Part shown: piece after piece, positions 5,043 through 8,694 of the stretch
Position numbering within the stretch: position 1 is the stretch's first letter
How the letters are laid out: each line of letters begins with the position of its first letter
Assembly: GCA_003491635.1 (NCBI GenBank)
Contig: DNCG01000071.1
Span: forward strand, 1 to 8,694
Origin: Actinomycetota bacterium
GTDB lineage: Bacteria; Actinomycetota; Aquicultoria; Subteraquimicrobiales; UBA9087
Length of the DNA: 8,694 bases
Reading direction: 5' to 3'
Notes under the pieces: generated by a model
What the model was told of the DNA's origin: nothing
The model's database searches: none
The model's input: the letters and a program-made list of their open reading frames with translations, nothing else
Made by a program: the position numbers and the translations under genes

Positions 5043-6380
5043 TTACCATTCCAGTTTGTTCATTACCAATCCCGTAAGAAGCTTTGGGTAGAAATAGGTC
5101 GATTTTGGGGGCATCTTCTCGCGATGACTGGCCACCGCCTTAACGTCTTCCACCCTTGTTGGGTTGACAAGAAAGGCGATCTGGTATTCACCTTTATCTA
5201 CTAAGCTTATTGCCTCATCCATATTGGGGGTAAACTTTATGCGGTTGTGCTTGATGAGGTTTTTGCTTTTTGTCTCCAGGATACGGTCGATGAGCAGGGA
5301 GTGAAGGATGGTCACATCGAGCCTTTTTCGCTCATGGGAGTGTTCGTTGGGTAGTATCTTGTCCATCACATCCTCGTCTCGCAGGGTCAGGAGATGGTAT
5401 CTATTTGTGCCGAGATATGCGCCGAATATGTGAAATTGCCCGAAACCTTCAGCCAACCTTTGCTGCATAATGGTCTTCTGAACTTCCCTGTCCCGATCGA
5501 ACTCCAGCGTTTCGATCTCAAAGAACTCTGATGCCCTTTGGGCGAATCTTTTCTCGTCGACCTCGGGAAGATCTTTTAAAACCCTGTGAACTGGTAGGAT
5601 GGTCAGTCCCTTGCCATTCATATTGACGAACATCATCATCACATAATTGAATGGTTCCTCTCCCGAGTAACTTTCCAGTCGTTCCCTCATCTCGTTTCGG
5701 AAATTTAGGGCGGTTTCGTACCTGTGGTGACCGTCGGCGATGAAGATGGTTTTGTTTCTCATGAGCTGAGCTATATCGGCGATGGTTTTCTCGTTCGATA
5801 TAGCTCGTATGGTGTGTTTGACCCCGTTTTTGTCGATGACCTTCGCAAGGGGTTCGTTTTTCGCCTGAGATTTGAGGATTTGATCTATCTTTCTTTCCGG
5901 ATCAGGGTATAGGGCGAATATCTGACTGAAGTTGGTCTCACATGCCCGAATAAGGTTTAGGCGATCCATCCTTGTTTTGGGAAAGGTTTTCTCGTGAGGC
6001 AGAACCTTGCCGCTTTCAAAATCTTCCAACTTCAGCAGGGCTATGAAGCCAACTCTCTTCCTTTCTTTGTTCTTTACCTTGTAAGCGTGTTCATAGGTGT
6101 ATATGGCCGGTTTCTCCGCGGTGCTCAGTATGCCTTGCTCCCGCCACTCTTTAAAATAGTGGGTTGCCCGTGTGTACTTGTTGTTGCCGGGGCTGTCTCC
6201 TGGTAGAGTTTTACCCAGGATGAGGCGGATGATATTATAGTTGCTGGCTTCATAGTAGGCGTCTCGTTCTTCGGGGGAGATGACATCGTATGGTGGGGTG
6301 ACTACGTCCGCTAAATTACCGATTTTTGCCCGGTTGTAGAAAATTCCTCTGAATGGTTTAATTTCAGGCAAGAGATTCAT
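5043..6380 (-). CDS. DUF1015 family protein
   Basis: The 445-residue product carries the DUF1015 landmarks: IKPFRGIFYN at the N-terminus, VVTPPYDVIS at 26-35, PHEKTFPKTRMDR at 128-140, FIADGHHRYETAL at 213-225, GLTILPVHRVL at 258-268, and a C-terminal STYFYPKLLTGL. Length is normal for the family. Function is unproven. The DGHHRYETA segment resembles the phosphate-binding G-x-H-R-x-x-A motif of ParB/sulfiredoxin-like folds, where some members are nucleotide-dependent kinases, so a small-molecule kinase or nucleotide-binding role is a reasonable inference. The start is ATG 6380, with AAGGAG just upstream. The frame's extension to 6437 does not look like the family. It is divergent from the DUF6504-TPR-AdoMet synthetase genes, sharing a 145-bp intergenic region. 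Confidence 0.88.
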   Translation of the reverse strand: MNLLPEIKPFRGIFYNRAKIGNLADVVTPPYDVISPEERDAYYEASNYNIIRLILGKTLPGDSPGNNKYTRATHYFKEWREQGILSTAEKPAIYTYEHAYKVKNKERKRVGFIALLKLEDFESGKVLPHEKTFPKTRMDRLNLIRACETNFSQIFALYPDPERKIDQILKSQAKNEPLAKVIDKNGVKHTIRAISNEKTIADIAQLMRNKTIFIADGHHRYETALNFRNEMRERLESYSGEEPFNYVMMMFVNMNGKGLTILPVHRVLKDLPEVDEKRFAQRASEFFEIETLEFDRDREVQKTIMQQRLAEGFGQFHIFGAYLGTNRYHLLTLRDEDVMDKILPNEHSHERKRLDVTILHSLLIDRILETKSKNLIKHNRIKFTPNMDEAISLVDKGEYQIAFLVNPTRVEDVKAVASHREKMPPKSTYFYPKLLTGLVMNKLEW

Positions 6381-6449
6381 CCTCTCCTTGAAATTTAAAA
6401 CTATTTTAACAGCAAGGGATGGCGAGAAGTAGCCCATCTTGGGAGGTTT

Positions 6450-6480
6450 TTGGGAGGAATGCCCGGATTTTTGGTAGAAT
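6450..6480 (+). promoter_or_regulatory. Possible promoter of the DUF6504 gene
   Basis: TAGAAT (6475-6480) is preceded by TGG, giving an extended -10. A weak TTGGGA (6450-6455) lies 19 bp upstream as a possible -35. Transcription would start near 6487, about 39 nt before the ATG. Confidence 0.45.
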
Positions 6481-6525
6481 TTGGCCGAATACTTAAATTG
6501 TCGGCGGCTTCCGAGGTGCTAGACG

Positions 6526-6762
6526 ATGGCGGAGCGCATCGAGGTTGAAGCTTATTCTGGATATAAAGCCGAGGAGAAACCCAGGGCTTTTGTCTTCCGT
6601 GGACAGTTCCATCGGGTTTGTGACATTGAGAGGGTCTGGCATCAAGAGGATCTCCAAGGGAAAAGGAAGGTCTTTTTCAAGGTAAGGGCGGAGGACGGCA
6701 GGGTGTATGAGATATCTCACTACGAGGTCACAGGGGAATGGTTCCTCGAAAGGATTTTGTAA
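6526..6762 (+). CDS. DUF6504-like small protein
   Basis: The 78-residue product begins ERIEVEAYSGYKAEEKPRAF, the characteristic opening of small proteins I associate with DUF6504, followed by a predicted beta-rich segment (FRGQFHRVCDIERVWH), then KVFFKVRAEDGRVYEISHYE and a Trp-containing end. No function is known. It has no signal peptide or membrane segment and is likely cytoplasmic. GAGGTG (6513-6518) lies seven bases before the ATG. It is first of three co-directional genes: the TPR gene starts 26 bp downstream and AdoMet synthetase follows. The family name is from memory. The gene call itself is firm. Confidence 0.82.
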   Translation: MAERIEVEAYSGYKAEEKPRAFVFRGQFHRVCDIERVWHQEDLQGKRKVFFKVRAEDGRVYEISHYEVTGEWFLERIL

Positions 6763-6770
6763 GGCCTTTT

Positions 6771-6779
6771 TGCTATAAT
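6771..6779 (+). promoter_or_regulatory. Extended -10 promoter (TGCTATAAT) before the TPR gene
   Basis: A perfect extended -10, TGC followed by TATAAT (6774-6779), lies between the DUF6504 stop and the TPR start. No good -35 is seen, which extended -10 promoters can tolerate. Transcription would start near 6787, only about two bases before the ATG at 6789, so this transcript would be nearly leaderless. Confidence 0.55.
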
Positions 6780-6788
6780 CGGAAAGGG

Positions 6789-7151
6789 ATGAATGTGGAG
6801 ACAGCCTACTCTTTATTGGAAAAGGGAAAAGAACTTCTTAAAACGGGCAACCCCGCCCAGGCAGCGGTGGTTCTGGAGCGAGCGAAGAAGATCGAGCCAA
6901 ATAAGGGCTCCATAAGGGAGGCTCTGGCTCGCGCTTACTACAACTACGGTCAGTATGTTATGGCCCGCTGTGAGTTTAAGAAGGCGATAGAGATCGACCC
7001 CACCAATCACTATGCACACTTTGGCCTGGGATTGTGTTTTAAGAAGAGCGGCGACAGGCATGGGGCCTTGAGGCATCTCAAACTTGCTGTGGCCATGGAG
7101 CCCGGCATTGAGGTTTATCGCCGGGCCTTGGACGAATTGATGGGAGATTGA
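6789..7151 (+). CDS. Three-repeat TPR protein
   Basis: The 120-residue protein is made of three tetratricopeptide repeats at about 4-37, 38-71 and 72-105, with the usual ends AKKIEPN, AIEIDPTN and AVAMEPG and a short C-terminal helix. TPRs form a scaffold for protein-protein contact. No catalytic or membrane segment is present. ATG 6789 is the natural start; the longer frame from 6738 overlaps DUF6504 and encodes no TPR sequence. A purine-rich GGAAAGGG directly abuts the ATG, too close for an ideal ribosome site, so GTG 6795 is an alternative start. It has a likely promoter of its own, but read-through from DUF6504 and into the downstream AdoMet synthetase gene (66-bp gap) is possible. The partner is unknown. 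Confidence 0.85.
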   Translation: MNVETAYSLLEKGKELLKTGNPAQAAVVLERAKKIEPNKGSIREALARAYYNYGQYVMARCEFKKAIEIDPTNHYAHFGLGLCFKKSGDRHGALRHLKLAVAMEPGIEVYRRALDELMGD

Positions 7152-7217
7152 CCCCTAAAAACTTCAATCGGCAGTCGATCGATTCAAGGGAGAATTGAGA
7201 AAGCGAGGTGGTCTTCT

Positions 7218-8429
7218 GTGAGGAATATCATCGTGGAGTGTATGAGGGAGACTCCGGTGGCTGAGCATCTGGTGGAGATCGTCGAGAGAAAGGGAGTCGG
7301 GCACCCGGATTATATCTGCGATGCGATCATGGAGGATATCTCCATCTCTCTTTCCCGCGAGTACATCAAAAGATTTGGAAAGGTCATGCATCACAATGTG
7401 GACAAGGGATTGCTGGTTGCCGGGAAGGTGAAGAACAAGTTTGGTGGGGGAAGTGTACTTGAACCGATGACGATTATCATCGGTGATAGGGCGACATTTG
7501 AAGTGGAAGGGGAGAGACTGTCCGTCGAGGAGATAGCGATCGGTGCCGCTAAGGATTGGTTTCGGAAGAATTTAAGGTTTTTGGATCCCGAAGAGCATGT
7601 GAGATACGAAGTGGTGCTGAAGCCCGGTTCCCCAGAGCTGGTGGATATTTTTCTGCGGCGAAGGGGTCTTCTGGGAGCCAACGACACCTCCGCCGCTGTT
7701 GGTTATGCTCCTCTGAGTGAGACAGAGAGGCTAGTTCTTGAGACAGAGAGGTTCTTGAACTCCCCACCATTTAAGGAAAGATTTCCTGCTTCGGGTGAGG
7801 ATGTGAAGGTCATGGGGTTCAGGGGGGACAAGAAGCTGCATCTGACCATTGCCATGCCTCAAATCGATCGGTTTGTGGATAGCGAGGAGTCTTATTTTCG
7901 GCGAAAGGATGAGATGCAGGAAGCCCTGGAAGAGTTCGCCAACGGAAAGAAGAGCTCCCTGGAGAGGGCATACATTTACCTCAACACATTGGATAAGAAG
8001 GGTAGGGGTATGGGTGGCATGTATCTTTCTGTGTTGGGTACCTCCGCGGAGGATGCGGACTCCGGCGAGGTTGGCCGGGGGAATAGGGTCAATGGGGTTA
8101 TTGCTCTGAATCGGCCCATGGGCACAGAGGCTGCCGCTGGGAAGAATCCTGTCAGCCACGTGGGTAAGATTTACAACATTCTTACCCACAAGATAGCCAA
8201 TGAGATATACCAAGGGGTGCCGGGTGTAAGGGAGGTTTACGTCTGGCTCTGCAGTCAGATAGGGGCACCAATAGACCAACCAAAGATCGCCTCGGCCCAG
8301 CTCATATTGGAACCGGGGGTTCTCTTCGATTCCACCTCCAAGAAGGTGAAGGAGATCATGGATGGGAGGCTTGCCAACATCGGCAAGTTCTGTGAGGAGT
8401 TAGTCCAGGGCAAATACCCAGTTTGCTAG
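7218..8429 (+). CDS. mat: Archaeal-type S-adenosylmethionine synthetase (EC 2.5.1.6)
   Basis: The cytoplasmic enzyme makes S-adenosylmethionine from methionine and ATP, releasing phosphate and diphosphate. The 403-residue product is the archaeal-type enzyme (Pfam AdoMet_Synthase), not bacterial MetK. Landmarks are GHPDYICD at 28-35, HHNVDKGLLVAG at 58-69, GANDTSAAVGYAPLSE at 153-168, LNTLDKKGRGMGGMYL at 255-270, GTSAEDADSGEVGRGNR at 274-290, and GTEAAAGKNPVSHVGKIYN at 302-320. Length equals the family's usual value of about 400, and all recognisable motifs are intact, so it should be active. The start is GTG 7218, with GAGGTGG (7204-7210) seven bases upstream. No SAM riboswitch or clear separate promoter is seen in the 66-bp gap after the TPR gene, so it is probably transcribed with it. 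No terminator is evident downstream. Confidence 0.95.
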   Translation: MRNIIVECMRETPVAEHLVEIVERKGVGHPDYICDAIMEDISISLSREYIKRFGKVMHHNVDKGLLVAGKVKNKFGGGSVLEPMTIIIGDRATFEVEGERLSVEEIAIGAAKDWFRKNLRFLDPEEHVRYEVVLKPGSPELVDIFLRRRGLLGANDTSAAVGYAPLSETERLVLETERFLNSPPFKERFPASGEDVKVMGFRGDKKLHLTIAMPQIDRFVDSEESYFRRKDEMQEALEEFANGKKSSLERAYIYLNTLDKKGRGMGGMYLSVLGTSAEDADSGEVGRGNRVNGVIALNRPMGTEAAAGKNPVSHVGKIYNILTHKIANEIYQGVPGVREVYVWLCSQIGAPIDQPKIASAQLILEPGVLFDSTSKKVKEIMDGRLANIGKFCEELVQGKYPVC

Positions 8430-8457
8430 CTTCTGTTTCTTGTGCCCAGTTTCGTTG

Positions 8458-8635
8458 GATGCGGCTATTCGTTATTCGGAACTCGTTACTAGAAATTCGT
8501 TATTGGTTATTAGGAATTAGTTATTCGAAATTCGTTATTGGTTATTAGTAATTCGTTATTAGTCATTCGAAATTAACTATTTTCTAATTCCGAGTTTCGA
8601 ATTCCTAGTTCCTAATTCCGGATTTCGAACTGGTC
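8458..8635. repeat. AT-rich dispersed repeat, copy B
   Basis: This is a longer copy of the element at 4825-4947, with the same left and right end sequences and a 35-nt identical core (8494-8528). It holds more ATTCGTTATT units than copy A, as if tandem units had been gained or lost. The right half again contains reverse-complement words (CCTAATTCCG). It lies between AdoMet synthetase and a gene ending from the other side. Confidence 0.8.
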
Positions 8636-8654
8636 CCTGGCGACTGTAGCCAAT

Positions 8655-8694
8655 CTATTCCTTCTTTGCCGCCTCGATTATCTTCTGAGCGATA
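8655..8694 (-). CDS. C-terminal end of an unidentified minus-strand gene (partial)
   Basis: Read on the minus strand, the last bases of the window encode IAQKIIEAAKKE followed by TAG at 8655-8657. The helical, Lys/Glu-rich tail looks like a genuine protein end, and the dispersed repeat starts just outside it, as copy A does near the DUF1015 stop. Only 12 residues are visible, so no family can be named. Confidence 0.5.
   Translation of the reverse strand, partial: IAQKIIEAAKKE

Noticed and set aside
7152..7217. SAM riboswitch before the AdoMet synthetase gene
   Set aside because: The 66-bp gap is too short and shows none of the expected conserved stems or a terminator.
7731..8279. 182-codon minus-strand frame inside the AdoMet synthetase gene
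   Set aside because: It is fully antisense to a highly conserved enzyme, with no ribosome site or family match.

Overview
The window looks like chromosomal DNA from a bacterium. It has Shine-Dalgarno sites, intrinsic terminators and sigma70-like -10 boxes. Several genes are typical of deep-branching, mostly anaerobic lineages: an archaeal-type S-adenosylmethionine synthetase, a DUF362 protein and a cysteine-rich DUF6485 protein. Nothing seen fixes the phylum. A deep actinobacterial or Firmicutes-like anaerobe is only a guess.

Left end (1-1385): the window opens on the last bases of a 5S rRNA gene, followed by a strong UUCG-loop terminator, so an rRNA operon ends here. Next comes a GC-rich 170-bp element with 11-bp terminal inverted repeats. 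Then there is a two-gene unit: an excisionase-type HTH fused to a nucleotidyltransferase-like domain, overlapped by a small basic protein. Immediately after it lies a short orphan piece of 5S rRNA sequence in the same orientation, so the unit sits between two 5S-derived sequences.

Middle (1386-4801): a DUF362 gene on the minus strand is followed by a damaged stretch. This holds an mntP manganese exporter with an internal deletion and frameshift, and a methyltransferase remnant truncated at both ends. An intact CBS-pair gene follows, with a near-consensus promoter overlapped by a long inverted repeat. It converges on a minus-strand CDP-alcohol phosphatidyltransferase homologue with an altered catalytic signature. 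A small eight-cysteine DUF6485 gene lies upstream of that.

Right end (4802-8694): an AT-rich dispersed repeat separates DUF6485 from a DUF1015 gene (minus strand). Divergent from DUF1015 is a co-directional series: DUF6504, a TPR protein and archaeal-type AdoMet synthetase. A second copy of the dispersed repeat follows, then the last codons of a minus-strand gene that leaves the window.

The genes do not form one obvious pathway. The main themes are housekeeping (AdoMet supply, possible lipid head-group chemistry), several conserved families of unknown function, and a rearrangement-prone left half with an rRNA fragment, two pseudogenes and inverted-repeat elements. The best candidate for an undescribed system is the HTH-nucleotidyltransferase plus small-protein pair beside the rRNA operon.
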